34,233 nucleotides of DNA, from the NCBI RefSeq assembly GCF_024642405.1, contig NZ_JAHEBC010000006.1, positions 1 to 34,233 on the forward strand. The letters run 5' to 3'. This DNA comes from Algoriphagus sp. (GTDB taxonomy: Bacteria > Bacteroidota > Bacteroidia > Cytophagales > Cyclobacteriaceae). Below, piece after piece: positions 23,521 to 32,771 of this stretch. The position numbers were made by a program, and so were the translations under genes. Position 1 is the first letter of the stretch; each line of letters begins with the position of its first letter. The notes beneath the pieces were generated by a model. It had not been told where the DNA came from and ran no database searches. It saw only the letters and a list, made by a program, of their open reading frames with translations.

Positions 23521-25437
23521 ATGAAAAAATCTTTATTATTTATTATCCTAATCGGAATTTCAATTTCAGCATACTCTCAGATTAAGTCATTTGCTCCTGA
23601 AAAAACTTTTCCGGAAAATAATCCTGATTCTAAATTTTATACTGTCTCAGGCGAGAGGCATGGTCCATCTTTTTTTAAAAAATTCACTTTCCCTGAAGTA
23701 GAGTATAGTCCGGGCGAAACGCTCAATTTTGAACATTATCACACGGTTGATGTGATGTACCATTGGTATAAGGTGTGGGCTGAAAAATACCCTGATATAG
23801 TCGAGGTTTATGAGGTTGCCAAATCTTTTGAAGGAAGACCTATCCTACAAATGACGATCACAAATAAAAAGACAGGGAAGGATACTGAAAAACCTGCTGC
23901 ATATTTTGAAGGGGGGAGACACTCCGGAGAAATCACTTCTAGTGAATCTATTCTTTGGTTGACCCAACATATTTTGGAAAACTATGGGAAAGATCAAGAG
24001 ATCACAGAATTGGTAGATACAAAGGCTATTTACCTTAGACCTCAAAATAATCCAGATGGTTCTAATCTATATCTCAGAACTGAACAAAGAAATAGAAGTA
24101 CTGTTAAACCTCATGATAACGATAGAGATGGGTTACTTGATGAAGATCCAGAGGAAGACTTAGATGGTGACGGTATTATTTATCAAATGAGGAAAAAGGC
24201 AACTACGCCAGAGGATAAAGAAAAGGCCAATTTCATCATAGATCCGGAAGACCCAAGTCAAAAATTAATGAAAAGGACTTTTCCTGGAAAAGGAGAATAC
24301 TTAGTGTATACAGAAGGCTTTGATAATGATGGAGATGGTTCTTTCAATGAAGATGGAATTGGAGGTTTAGATCTGCATAGGAATTATCCTGAGAACTGGA
24401 GACCTGATACTGGTGGTGATTTAACTGGTAGAGGATATACTCAAAATGGAGCCGGAGAATTCCCAATGAGTGAATTAGAATCCCGTGCGACGGTTCTTTG
24501 GGTTCTAAGCCATCCAAATATTTCTGTAGTTAACTCCATGGATACACGAGTTCCCATGCATCTTAGAGCTCCATCTACTTCTAAAGCTGAAGAAAGAATG
24601 TACCCAAACGATTTGGCCATTTACAAGGAGATGGATCAATTAGGTTTGTCGTTTACTGCTTATCCTTGGGCTGGCGATGTGTATGAAACTTACGCAACTC
24701 GATATAAAGTAAATAGTATGACTGGAGATCCATTAAAACCAAGTCCACTTTTTGGACATGGTCCTGATTTCGGGTATTTCTACTATGGCAGTATTTGGTA
24801 TGGGGATGAGCTTTGGAATAATGGAGCCATGAAAGATTACAATGGCGATGGAATTTATGATGATTTTGATGGTTTAAGATGGGATGAAGAAGCAAATGGG
24901 GGAAAAGGTTTTAAATCTTGGACTCCCTTCAATCATCCAGTTTTAGGTGAAGTGGAAATCGGAGGTTTTCATCCTAAGTTTTTTGGACAGAACGGACCTA
25001 CCTGGCAATTAGAAGATTGGGCTAAAAAGCAGGCATTATTTAACCTTGCAATGGCAAAAAGGCTTCCACAATTAAATATTTCCTCCCTTGAAGTTACCAA
25101 TCAAGGAAATGGAGAATTTGAAATCTCTTTAGGATGGACAAATATAGGAGGCCTTCCAGTGGCACTTGAACAAGCAAAACTTGTGAAAATTGTTCAGGAA
25201 GATCGGGTTTCCTTGAATTTTGACAAGGAATTAACAAAGGGTTATGAAGATGCAAAAGTTCAGATTATTAGTCCTGATTTATACGATAAGACTATATACG
25301 CTGGATATACTGAGGTAGGAGAAGAAAAATCAGTAACATTTAAAATAAAAGTGAATACTGATGAAGAGGTCAAAGGAAAAATTAGATTGTCTTCCACTAG
25401 AGGAGGTTATTTTGAAAAAGAGTTTACACTAAAATAG
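23521..25437 (+). CDS. Secreted M14-like zinc carboxypeptidase-family protein with calcium-binding-type insert
   Basis: The ORF track begins at a TTG (23464), but the ATG at 23521 opens a clear signal peptide (MKKSLLFIILIGISISAYSQ), giving 638 residues. The M14 landmarks are 'FEGGRHSGEITSSES' with the HxxE zinc motif (His134, Glu137), 'RPQNNPDGSN' (~173-182), 'GLDLHRNYPENW' (~282-292; usually N-R-N, here H-R-N) and 'GSIWYGDELWNNG' with a candidate catalytic Glu430. The region for the third zinc His reads 'VVNSMDTRVPMHLRAPS', with Met at the expected position. Four DxDxDG-like acidic loops lie at ~199-220, 268-278 and 439-447. It is followed 6 bp later by an S9 peptidase. The family call is firm; activity is uncertain. 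Confidence 0.88.
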   Translation: MKKSLLFIILIGISISAYSQIKSFAPEKTFPENNPDSKFYTVSGERHGPSFFKKFTFPEVEYSPGETLNFEHYHTVDVMYHWYKVWAEKYPDIVEVYEVAKSFEGRPILQMTITNKKTGKDTEKPAAYFEGGRHSGEITSSESILWLTQHILENYGKDQEITELVDTKAIYLRPQNNPDGSNLYLRTEQRNRSTVKPHDNDRDGLLDEDPEEDLDGDGIIYQMRKKATTPEDKEKANFIIDPEDPSQKLMKRTFPGKGEYLVYTEGFDNDGDGSFNEDGIGGLDLHRNYPENWRPDTGGDLTGRGYTQNGAGEFPMSELESRATVLWVLSHPNISVVNSMDTRVPMHLRAPSTSKAEERMYPNDLAIYKEMDQLGLSFTAYPWAGDVYETYATRYKVNSMTGDPLKPSPLFGHGPDFGYFYYGSIWYGDELWNNGAMKDYNGDGIYDDFDGLRWDEEANGGKGFKSWTPFNHPVLGEVEIGGFHPKFFGQNGPTWQLEDWAKKQALFNLAMAKRLPQLNISSLEVTNQGNGEFEISLGWTNIGGLPVALEQAKLVKIVQEDRVSLNFDKELTKGYEDAKVQIISPDLYDKTIYAGYTEVGEEKSVTFKIKVNTDEEVKGKIRLSSTRGGYFEKEFTLK

Positions 25438-25443
25438 AAAATC

Positions 25444-28260
25444 ATGCTTAAAAAAATAGCTGTAGGTTATTTTCTCTGTTTTGCTTTCCTGATTTCAGTT
25501 TCGGAAGCACAACAAAAGAGATCTTTAAACCATTCTGATTACGATGGATGGGAAAGTCTTAGATCAGAAAAAATCACTAAAGATGGACTTTGGGTAGGTT
25601 ACCAAATTTCCCCTCAAGAAGGAGATGGAAGGGTTGAATTATTTTCATACAAAAACCCGACGAATAAATTTATAATACCTAGGGGATCAGGGTATGAATT
25701 TACAGCGGATAATGCATTTGCGGTAGGTAAAATTCTTCCTCAAGAAGATTCTGTCCATTTACTTAAAGTAAAAAAGACCAAGAAAGATGATATGCCTTCT
25801 GACAGTCTTTTCATTTATCAAATGAGTACTGGAAAATTGGAGAAATTCCCAGAAGTAAAATCTTTTGACACTCCTACTGAACGAGGAAGTTGGATTGCAA
25901 TTCATTTTGAAAAAGAAAAACCTGCAAAAAAAGATCCTGCCGATTCAACTGCAAAAGCAGAAAAGCCAAAAAAGACTGACGGCACAAAATTATTGGTGAG
26001 AAGCCTTGATGGGAGTAAATCGTTTGAGTTTGAAAGGGTTAAATCTTATGGTTTTGCACCAAATGGCGATTACCTACACTTTGAATTAGCGGAGGAGGAC
26101 ACATTAGATAATGCGGCGATTCATATTTTGAATTTATCTTCTGGAGAAAATAAAGCCATTCATGAAGGAATGACTTCCTACACGATGAATAGATTTTCTC
26201 CTCAATCAAAGTATTTGGCATTCCTTACTTCTGATGATTCAACAAAAGCTAAAAAAGCTTACTACCAACTTCATCTATATGATATTAAAGAGGGTAACCT
26301 AAAGAAATTGGCTGATGAGACTAGTAATGGAATATTGGATGATGGAAGAATAAGTGAAAATGGCTCTTTAAAATTTTCAGAGGACGAAACCAGATTGTTT
26401 TTTGGTACAACTCCTAATTACATAGACTATCCCTATGAAAATGATAGTACTATTTTGGAAGATGAAAGACCAAGCCTCGATATATGGGGTTGGCAGGATT
26501 CTCAGATCCAACCCATGCAATTGAGACAAAAATCGAGAGAGGAGAGAAGGTCTTACCTTGCCACAATCAACCTATCTAATGGAATGATTGCTCAGTTAGA
26601 ATCACCTGGTCTGGAAGATGTAAGATTGGAAAATAAAGTAACTAGAGATTTTGGTTTAGGAACAACAAACTCTCCATATGAAAGAAGCTACAGCTGGGAT
26701 ATTCAAATTGGTAGAGATGTATATCTGGTTGATTTTAAGGACGGATCTAGGAAATTGATTGAAAAAGATGCATCTGGGTTTCCAAGTATTTCACCTGCCG
26801 GCAAATATGTTTATTGGTATGCAAGTAGAGATAGCGCCTGGGTGGCGTATGATATTGCGGCAGAGAAAAAAATAAATTTGACAGTTAGTATTGAAAGCCC
26901 GTTTTTTGAAGAACTTCATGATTCACCATCATTACCTGGGAGTTATGGCGAAAGTGGCTGGCTTGATGATGATTTGGCTTTATTGATAAACGATCGATTT
27001 GATATTTGGAAAGTTGATCCTAAAAACCCTTCTGGCGCAGAAAATATTACTTTAGGAGAAGGTAGAAAAAACAATACCGTTTTTAGAGTAGAGAATTTGG
27101 ATCGGGAGATTTTGAGTATTGATCCTTCTAAGCCTTTGATTTTAAGTGTATTCAACGAAAATACAAAAGAATCAGGTTTTTATACTTCAATGGTTAATTC
27201 AAAAACAGCTCCTAAAAAGTTGATTTTTACCCCTAACAGATATTATGGATTAACAAAAGCAAAAGAAACCAACCAAGTCCTGCTGAGGAAATCCACTTAT
27301 GTGGAAAATCCTGATTTATATTTGTCAGATTTAACTTTTAAGAATCTTACAAAAGTCTCAAATTTAAACCCTCAGCAAGCAAGCATTAATTGGGGGACAT
27401 CAGAGTTGGTATCCTATATAACCACTGAAGGGGATCCATTACAGGGTATACTTTTCAAACCAGAGAATTTTGATCCGAATAAGAAATATCCTATGATGGT
27501 TTATTTCTATGAAAGAAGCAGTGATGGGCTTTATAATTACAGATCTCCAGCTCCTAGTGCTTCTACTATCAACATCCCTTATTTCGTAAGTAATGAGTAT
27601 TTGGTTTTTGTGCCAGATATTAAATATGAGTTGGGGCTTCCAGGACCAAGTGCTTTAAGTTGTATCATCCCGGGAGTTCAGGCAGTTGTAGCGAAAGGAT
27701 TTGTTGATGCAGATAACATGGCGATTCAAGGTCAGAGCTGGGGCGGATATCAAGTAGCATATTTGATGACGCAGACAAATATGTTTAAAGCTGCAGGAGC
27801 TGGTGCACCTGTGGTGAATATGACTTCTGCTTATGGAGGAATACGTTGGGGAACAGGGATGAGCCGTATGTTTCAATATGAGCAGACCCAGTCCAGAATT
27901 GGTGGTACACTATGGCAGAAGCCTCTTTATTACCTTGAAAATTCCCCATTATTCTTCATGGATAGAGTAGAAACACCAGTACTAATCATGCACAATGATG
28001 CAGATGGTTCTGTGCCTTGGTACCAAGGAATAGAAATGTTTATGGCTTTGAAGAGATTAAATAAGCCAGCTTGGTTACTACAATATAATGATGAAGATCA
28101 TAACCTTGTTCAAAGAAGAAACAGAAAAGATCTCTCTATGAGATTGAGTCAATTCTTTGACCATTATTTGAAAGGAGCACCTGCTCCACTTTGGATGACT
28201 GAAGGTTTACCGGCAGTAGAAAAAGGAAAGACACTCAAATATGAGTTGAGCGATAAATAA
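25444..28260 (+). CDS. Secreted S9 (prolyl oligopeptidase-family) serine peptidase
   Basis: The protein has 938 residues with a signal peptide ending near 'SVSEAQ'. The N-terminal ~620 residues are a long beta-propeller region with WD-like blades ('YGFAPNGDYLHFEL', 'GFPSISPAGKYVYWYASRD'), including a Lys/Asp-rich insert near residue 160. The C-terminal alpha/beta hydrolase domain has nucleophile Ser765 in 'GQSWGGYQVAYL', Asp in 'HNDADGSVPW' (~852-854) and His in 'NDEDHNL' (~885). Such enzymes cut peptides in the periplasm. It lies in one unit with the M14-like gene, consistent with stepwise peptide breakdown. A shared terminator follows. Confidence 0.93.
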   Translation: MLKKIAVGYFLCFAFLISVSEAQQKRSLNHSDYDGWESLRSEKITKDGLWVGYQISPQEGDGRVELFSYKNPTNKFIIPRGSGYEFTADNAFAVGKILPQEDSVHLLKVKKTKKDDMPSDSLFIYQMSTGKLEKFPEVKSFDTPTERGSWIAIHFEKEKPAKKDPADSTAKAEKPKKTDGTKLLVRSLDGSKSFEFERVKSYGFAPNGDYLHFELAEEDTLDNAAIHILNLSSGENKAIHEGMTSYTMNRFSPQSKYLAFLTSDDSTKAKKAYYQLHLYDIKEGNLKKLADETSNGILDDGRISENGSLKFSEDETRLFFGTTPNYIDYPYENDSTILEDERPSLDIWGWQDSQIQPMQLRQKSREERRSYLATINLSNGMIAQLESPGLEDVRLENKVTRDFGLGTTNSPYERSYSWDIQIGRDVYLVDFKDGSRKLIEKDASGFPSISPAGKYVYWYASRDSAWVAYDIAAEKKINLTVSIESPFFEELHDSPSLPGSYGESGWLDDDLALLINDRFDIWKVDPKNPSGAENITLGEGRKNNTVFRVENLDREILSIDPSKPLILSVFNENTKESGFYTSMVNSKTAPKKLIFTPNRYYGLTKAKETNQVLLRKSTYVENPDLYLSDLTFKNLTKVSNLNPQQASINWGTSELVSYITTEGDPLQGILFKPENFDPNKKYPMMVYFYERSSDGLYNYRSPAPSASTINIPYFVSNEYLVFVPDIKYELGLPGPSALSCIIPGVQAVVAKGFVDADNMAIQGQSWGGYQVAYLMTQTNMFKAAGAGAPVVNMTSAYGGIRWGTGMSRMFQYEQTQSRIGGTLWQKPLYYLENSPLFFMDRVETPVLIMHNDADGSVPWYQGIEMFMALKRLNKPAWLLQYNDEDHNLVQRRNRKDLSMRLSQFFDHYLKGAPAPLWMTEGLPAVEKGKTLKYELSDK

Positions 28261-28265
28261 TAAGC

Positions 28266-28301
28266 AAGAAGCCCTGAAATTAAAAATTCAGGGCTTCTTT
28301 T
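28266..28301. terminator. Bidirectional terminator between the S9 peptidase gene and thyA
   Basis: AAGAAGCCCTGAA (28266-28278) and TTCAGGGCTTCTT (28287-28299) form a perfect 13-bp stem with an 8-nt loop, followed by a T run on the plus strand. It ends the peptidase unit and, read on the other strand, lies directly after the thyA stop. Confidence 0.93.
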
Positions 28302-28302
28302 T

Positions 28303-29097
28303 TTATACCGCTACAGCTGCTTTTATATGTGGATGTGGATCATAATCAATTAATTCAAAGTCTTCCAGTTTAAAAGAAAAGATATCTTTGACTTCCGGAT
28401 TTATTTTCATGGTAGGCAATTTCCTGATTTCCCTGCTTAACTGTAATTCTGCTTGCTCGATATGATTAGAATATAAATGAGCATCCCCAAATGTGTGTAC
28501 AAAATCACCTGGTTTTAAGCCACATACTTGGGCTACCATCATTGTGAATAAAGCGTAGGAGGCAATATTGAAAGGTACTCCTAGAAATACATCAGCACTT
28601 CTTTGGTATAACTGGCAAGAAAGTTTTCCATCAGCTACGTAAAATTGAAAAATAGTGTGGCATGGGGGCAGAGCCATTTGATCAACATCCGCTACATTCC
28701 ATGCGCTCACAATATGCCTTCTACTATCAGGTTTGGTTTTGATTTGATGAATCAAATTCTTGATTTGATCTATTTCTCCTCCTTTACCATCTGGCCAATG
28801 TCTCCACTGATACCCATAAACTGGTCCTAAATCACCATTTTCATCAGCCCATTCATCCCAGATAGAAACTTTATTTTCCTTAAGGTATCCTATATTGGAA
28901 TCTCCCCTCAAAAACCATAGGAGTTCAACGATGATAGATCTTAAATGAAGTTTTTTAGTCGTTACCAAAGGAAAGCCTTCTGATAAATCGAATCGCATTT
29001 GATGTCCAAAAATGCTTGTAGTTCCTGTTCCAGTCCTGTCTCCTTTTTGAGTTCCCTCATTTAGGATTTTCTTCATTAAATCGTGATACTGCTTCAT
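28303..29097 (-). CDS. thyA: Thymidylate synthase (ThyA)
   Basis: The protein has 264 residues, the same length as the Escherichia coli enzyme. It methylates dUMP to dTMP with methylene-tetrahydrofolate. Landmarks are '[20 protein letters not shown]', the active Cys at ~146 in '[20 protein letters not shown]', '[20 protein letters not shown]' and the C-terminal '[13 protein letters not shown]'. The usual partner folA is not beside it. It is divergent from the MMPL transporter gene; the 131-bp gap contains a small inverted repeat, GTTCGT-N8-ACGAAC (29135-29154). Confidence 0.98.
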   Translation of the reverse strand: MKQYHDLMKKILNEGTQKGDRTGTGTTSIFGHQMRFDLSEGFPLVTTKKLHLRSIIVELLWFLRGDSNIGYLKENKVSIWDEWADENGDLGPVYGYQWRHWPDGKGGEIDQIKNLIHQIKTKPDSRRHIVSAWNVADVDQMALPPCHTIFQFYVADGKLSCQLYQRSADVFLGVPFNIASYALFTMMVAQVCGLKPGDFVHTFGDAHLYSNHIEQAELQLSREIRKLPTMKINPEVKDIFSFKLEDFELIDYDPHPHIKAAVAV

Positions 29098-29228
29098 TGA
29101 ATTTATAGGCTTTACTTTATCCGCAATTTAGTTAGTTCGTCTAAGAAAACGAACGAGTAAATAACAAAGATGTCAAATATCTAGTAATATTGGAGATAGT
29201 AATTAATCGTTAGAAGTTCCCTCCATTA

Positions 29229-31496
29229 ATGCCGATGTTCCAAAAATCAACAGCATACTTTTCACTTTTCATCGGTTTATTCCTCTCAATCCTAATTTTA
29301 TTATTTCCGCCAAAGGTTCAGTTTAACTACGACTTCGAGCAGTTTTTTCCTCAAAAGAGTGATGATTTGGAGTTTTATCAATGGTTTAGAAATGAGTTTG
29401 AAAATGACAATGATTATCTATTGGTGGCCATAGAAAATTCCAAAGGGGAATTGTTAAACAGAGATTTTTTAGCGAAAGCGCTTGAAGTTCAGACTGAACT
29501 CTCCGAATTGAATGATGTCGATACCATAATTTCTATTTTAAATTTTCAAAAACCTATCATAGGTCTATTTGGATCCCGCTGGGAAAAAGTAATGAAATGG
29601 GGATCAGATGAGGAATTAGTAAAATCGTCTAAAAATCTAGAGCAATATCGTTCTAAACTAATATCTAAAGACGGGAAATCTATTCTATTCTGGATAAAAA
29701 ATACTCAAAATATTTCTAAGGAAAACGGGGATATTCTTTATGAAGAAATCCAAAAAGTATTTGATCGAAACGAACTTCCACCCAAAGCGGTAGCAGGCAA
29801 AATTCAAGCTCAAGGTGATTTTATCAAATTAATGCAAAAAGAGTTTGGGTTGTTTTTCGGCGCATCAATTCTTTTGATTTTAGTCATGTTATTTCTGATT
29901 TTCAGGAGTTTTTGGGCAGTATGGATACCCGTATTAGTATTATTAATTGGCACGCTTTGGGCATTCGCTATATTTTTTTATTTCGGGAAATCTCTCGATG
30001 TGATGTCCATTATGCAGCCGACAATATTTTTGATCGTAGGTTTAAGTGCCTTAGTCCATTTTATAACTCATTTCAATATCAAATTTCAAAAAAGCAATTC
30101 AAAAGGCGAGGCTGTAAATGAAGTATTCAAAGAACTTTTTATCCCTGTTGGATTAACGATTTTGACAACTTCAGTGGGTTTTATTTCATTGTTTTTTACA
30201 ACAATTCCGGCTCTTAAAAATTTTGGATTAAGTACAGGAATAGGTGTTTTAATAATGTTTTTTGCCATTATACTTCTTACTCCTGGCTTACTTTTTTTAG
30301 TTCGAATAAAAATAAATAGATCATCTGACCTGATCATTTCATCTAGATTTCTTGCCTCACTATTATCAGCTATTCTTGAAAGGAAAAAACTTATAATCTT
30401 TTCATTTTTAGTGATCAGTTTATCTGGTATTTGGGCTGGTACGTCTATTAAGATCAATGGATTTCTTCTGGATAATTTACCGCAAGATCATCCTATCCAA
30501 CAAGATGTAGATTACTTTGATAAGCAGTTTGGTGGTTCTAATCCTTTAGAATTGTACTTGGAGGTAGGTTCTTCTTCAGCAACTCTTTTGGATTATAATG
30601 TCCTTCAAGAAATTGATAAAATTGAAAAGAAGCTGTTTGAGTTGATTGGCTCAAATCAAATTATTTCTCCTTTGACATTGGTGAAAACTTTGAATCAAGC
30701 ACAAAATCAAGGAAATGAAAATGCGTATGTCTTTCCTTCGCCAGGTCAATTTAAGAGAATGGAAAAATATTTAGAGAGAGATCTAAACAGCTATGGAATA
30801 AAAATTCTTTCTGACCAAAACCGCTCAGGTAGGGTAAGTGCCAGATCTCCGGATTTTGGGACTTATAGAATGTCACAAATCAGGAGTGACTTAATAGAAT
30901 ATGTAAACACTGAAATTGATTCTAGGTATTTACAAGTCAAATGGACTGGAACCGCGTATTTAATGGATAAAGGCCACAAATCTGTTACGGTCCAAATGGC
31001 AAAAGGACTGGGTTTTGCTTTTTTAGTAGTTGGAATTATAGCTGGTATCTTATTCAGATCTTGGAGAATATCTTTCATTTTATTAATTCCAAATATCATT
31101 CCTTTGATTTGGATGTTGGGGCTTATGCTCATAATCGGGGTAGACTTTAAATTGACTACTGCGATCTTATTTACAGTTGCTTTTGGAATTGCCGTGGATG
31201 ATAGCATTCATTTTATGACTCGATTAAGATTTGAACTGGGAAAAGGGAAAAGTCTTTTCTATGCCATAAAGAGAACTTTCTTGGAAACGGGTAAAGCTAT
31301 TGTATTGACATCTTTAATTCTGGTATGTGGGTTTGGTTTACTGATTTTCTCGGAGTTTGGCGTAACTCATTTTACAGGATTACTAATCGCGGCGTCCTTG
31401 ATTTTTGCTTTATTAGCTGACTTATTCCTTTTACCCTTATTGTTACTCCCCATGAAAAAAGTCTGGGAGAAGAAAGCCAAAAAGTTAATCTCTTAA
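29229..31496 (+). CDS. MMPL/RND-superfamily membrane exporter
   Basis: The protein has 755 residues arranged as two repeats of one membrane helix, a large periplasmic domain (~30-200 and ~405-595) and five further helices. 'IMQPTIFLIVGLSALVHFITHF' and 'FTVAFGIAVDDSIHFMTRL' are the matching TM4 segments, with the acidic pair expected for proton coupling. 'TTSVGFISLFFTTIPALKNFG' and 'LTSLILVCGFGLLIFSEFGV' mark the second half. At this size, without a membrane-fusion partner, it resembles MMPL/HpnN-type lipid exporters rather than drug pumps; the cargo is unknown. Two start codons are close (ATGCCGATG). Its last 12 bases overlap the convergent next gene. Confidence 0.92.
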   Translation: MPMFQKSTAYFSLFIGLFLSILILLFPPKVQFNYDFEQFFPQKSDDLEFYQWFRNEFENDNDYLLVAIENSKGELLNRDFLAKALEVQTELSELNDVDTIISILNFQKPIIGLFGSRWEKVMKWGSDEELVKSSKNLEQYRSKLISKDGKSILFWIKNTQNISKENGDILYEEIQKVFDRNELPPKAVAGKIQAQGDFIKLMQKEFGLFFGASILLILVMLFLIFRSFWAVWIPVLVLLIGTLWAFAIFFYFGKSLDVMSIMQPTIFLIVGLSALVHFITHFNIKFQKSNSKGEAVNEVFKELFIPVGLTILTTSVGFISLFFTTIPALKNFGLSTGIGVLIMFFAIILLTPGLLFLVRIKINRSSDLIISSRFLASLLSAILERKKLIIFSFLVISLSGIWAGTSIKINGFLLDNLPQDHPIQQDVDYFDKQFGGSNPLELYLEVGSSSATLLDYNVLQEIDKIEKKLFELIGSNQIISPLTLVKTLNQAQNQGNENAYVFPSPGQFKRMEKYLERDLNSYGIKILSDQNRSGRVSARSPDFGTYRMSQIRSDLIEYVNTEIDSRYLQVKWTGTAYLMDKGHKSVTVQMAKGLGFAFLVVGIIAGILFRSWRISFILLIPNIIPLIWMLGLMLIIGVDFKLTTAILFTVAFGIAVDDSIHFMTRLRFELGKGKSLFYAIKRTFLETGKAIVLTSLILVCGFGLLIFSEFGVTHFTGLLIAASLIFALLADLFLLPLLLLPMKKVWEKKAKKLIS

Positions 31497-32528
31497 CCCT
31501 TCTAATGAAAAAGTTGCTGCGACTGGATAATGGTCAGAATAATCTACCTCTCTATGTGTTTTAAATTGAATAGGTTTTAAAATTGGAGAAGAAAAAATAT
31601 GATCTATTCTTAAGAAGAATAAAACCTTATTATAGGTAAACCCAAAGCCTCTTCCCGCATATTCAAAAGCATTTTCTAAAGTTTCATTTAATTTGAAATA
31701 GGTATATGAATAGGGTACTTCGTTCAAATCTCCCATTAATATCACGGGATGGGGACTATTTAAATAGTGCTCAACCAATAAATTTAATTGCTTACTTCTT
31801 TCAAGGCTTCCCCTATGAAGTTTTCCCAAAGTCTGCCTATAATTTTCCCTTACACCTTCTAAATCTTCCAAACCGTCTGAATTAATCCTCATAGACTCCA
31901 AATGAGCATTATAGATCCTGATCGTATCATTATTGACAAGGATATCAGCAAAAATTGCCCCATTGGTTCCATTCTTATCAAATACTTTTCCTTCATTGAT
32001 GATTGGATATCTACTAAAAATAGCTAAGCCATAAGATCTTTTTTTAGGATTTCCCTTTATCACTTGATATGAAGATTCAAACCCTGCATCTTTTCCTAAT
32101 AGCTTGATTGCATTTCTTGATGCAGAGGTAAAATCTTGATAAAACTCCTGAAATACTTTTATATCCGCAGGATGTTCCTGTAGCCAGGTAAAAACATTTG
32201 GATCAAATTGGCCTTCTACATTTCTACTGTAATTGAATAAATGAGCATTATAAGTTAAAACCTTTAAGCCTTCAGCTTCTTCGTTTTTCGAGTTTATCTG
32301 AAAAGTAATAAGAGCAAATTTGTATCCTATAATTAAAGCTGCTAAATGAAAAAGTGCCGTTTTTTTCCAAGAAAGAGTTAAAATGAACAGCATGAATAAA
32401 TTTATTAACCAAATAATTGGTATAAAAAATGGCAACAAACCAACATAGGGAATATATTCTGGAGAAATGTAAACACTAAAAAATAAAATCAGTGAGCAAC
32501 AAAATATAATTCCTGACAGGTATTTCAT
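31485..32528 (-). CDS. Membrane-anchored endonuclease/exonuclease/phosphatase-family protein
   Basis: The protein has 347 residues with three N-terminal membrane segments (~5-75), then the metal-dependent hydrolase fold. The motifs are 'VLTYNAHLFNYS' (Asn), 'KVFQEFYQD' (metal Glu), 'IYNAHLESM' (His), 'ILMGDLNEVPYSYTYF' (Asp/Asn), 'LRIDHIFSS' (Asp-His) and 'YSDHYPVAATF' (catalytic His). All catalytic positions of the EEP family (PF03372) are present. The fold acts on DNA, phospholipids or phosphoinositides in different members; the membrane anchor places the active domain outside or at the membrane, so a phosphodiesterase role is possible. Its tail overlaps the MMPL gene by 12 bases. Confidence 0.9.
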   Translation of the reverse strand: MKYLSGIIFCCSLILFFSVYISPEYIPYVGLLPFFIPIIWLINLFMLFILTLSWKKTALFHLAALIIGYKFALITFQINSKNEEAEGLKVLTYNAHLFNYSRNVEGQFDPNVFTWLQEHPADIKVFQEFYQDFTSASRNAIKLLGKDAGFESSYQVIKGNPKKRSYGLAIFSRYPIINEGKVFDKNGTNGAIFADILVNNDTIRIYNAHLESMRINSDGLEDLEGVRENYRQTLGKLHRGSLERSKQLNLLVEHYLNSPHPVILMGDLNEVPYSYTYFKLNETLENAFEYAGRGFGFTYNKVLFFLRIDHIFSSPILKPIQFKTHREVDYSDHYPVAATFSLEGLRD

Positions 32529-32554
32529 GTGATGAGTTTAGTGGTGCCCAAAGT

Positions 32555-32594
32555 AAATCAGTCAAAATTACTTATTTGAATTTCTGACTGATTT
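32555..32594 (-). promoter_or_regulatory. Inverted repeat around a -7 box upstream of the EEP-family gene
   Basis: AAATCAGTCA (32555-32564) and TGACTGATTT (32585-32594) are perfect 10-bp arms around 20 bp. On the minus strand TAATTTTG (32570-32563), an exact TAnnTTTG -7 box, lies at the inner edge, ~35 bp before the ATG at 32528. No TTTG is found at -33. It could be an operator or an RNA hairpin; the sequence alone does not decide. Confidence 0.4.
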
Positions 32595-32771
32595 TATTTC
32601 GTTTTAACAAAAGTTCAAGCTTTTTCGTCTCTAATACGATATTTGTGAAATAACAGTTAGATTACTAATCCATTGAGGCTCTTTCAAATAAAAACACAGG
32701 ATTAATTAATTAGGGCGGGAATTTTGTATAGATGTAGTTAATTGTTTATTTCAATGAGAAATCTTACTATC

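Noticed and set aside
29135-29154. GTTCGT-N8-ACGAAC inverted repeat between thyA and the MMPL gene
   Set aside because: Only 6-bp arms in a short divergent promoter region; could easily occur by chance, so not called as an operator.
30086-30457. 123-codon ORF antisense to the MMPL gene
   Set aside because: Shadow of the strong plus-strand coding frame; no start context or family resemblance. The same holds for 30863..31207.
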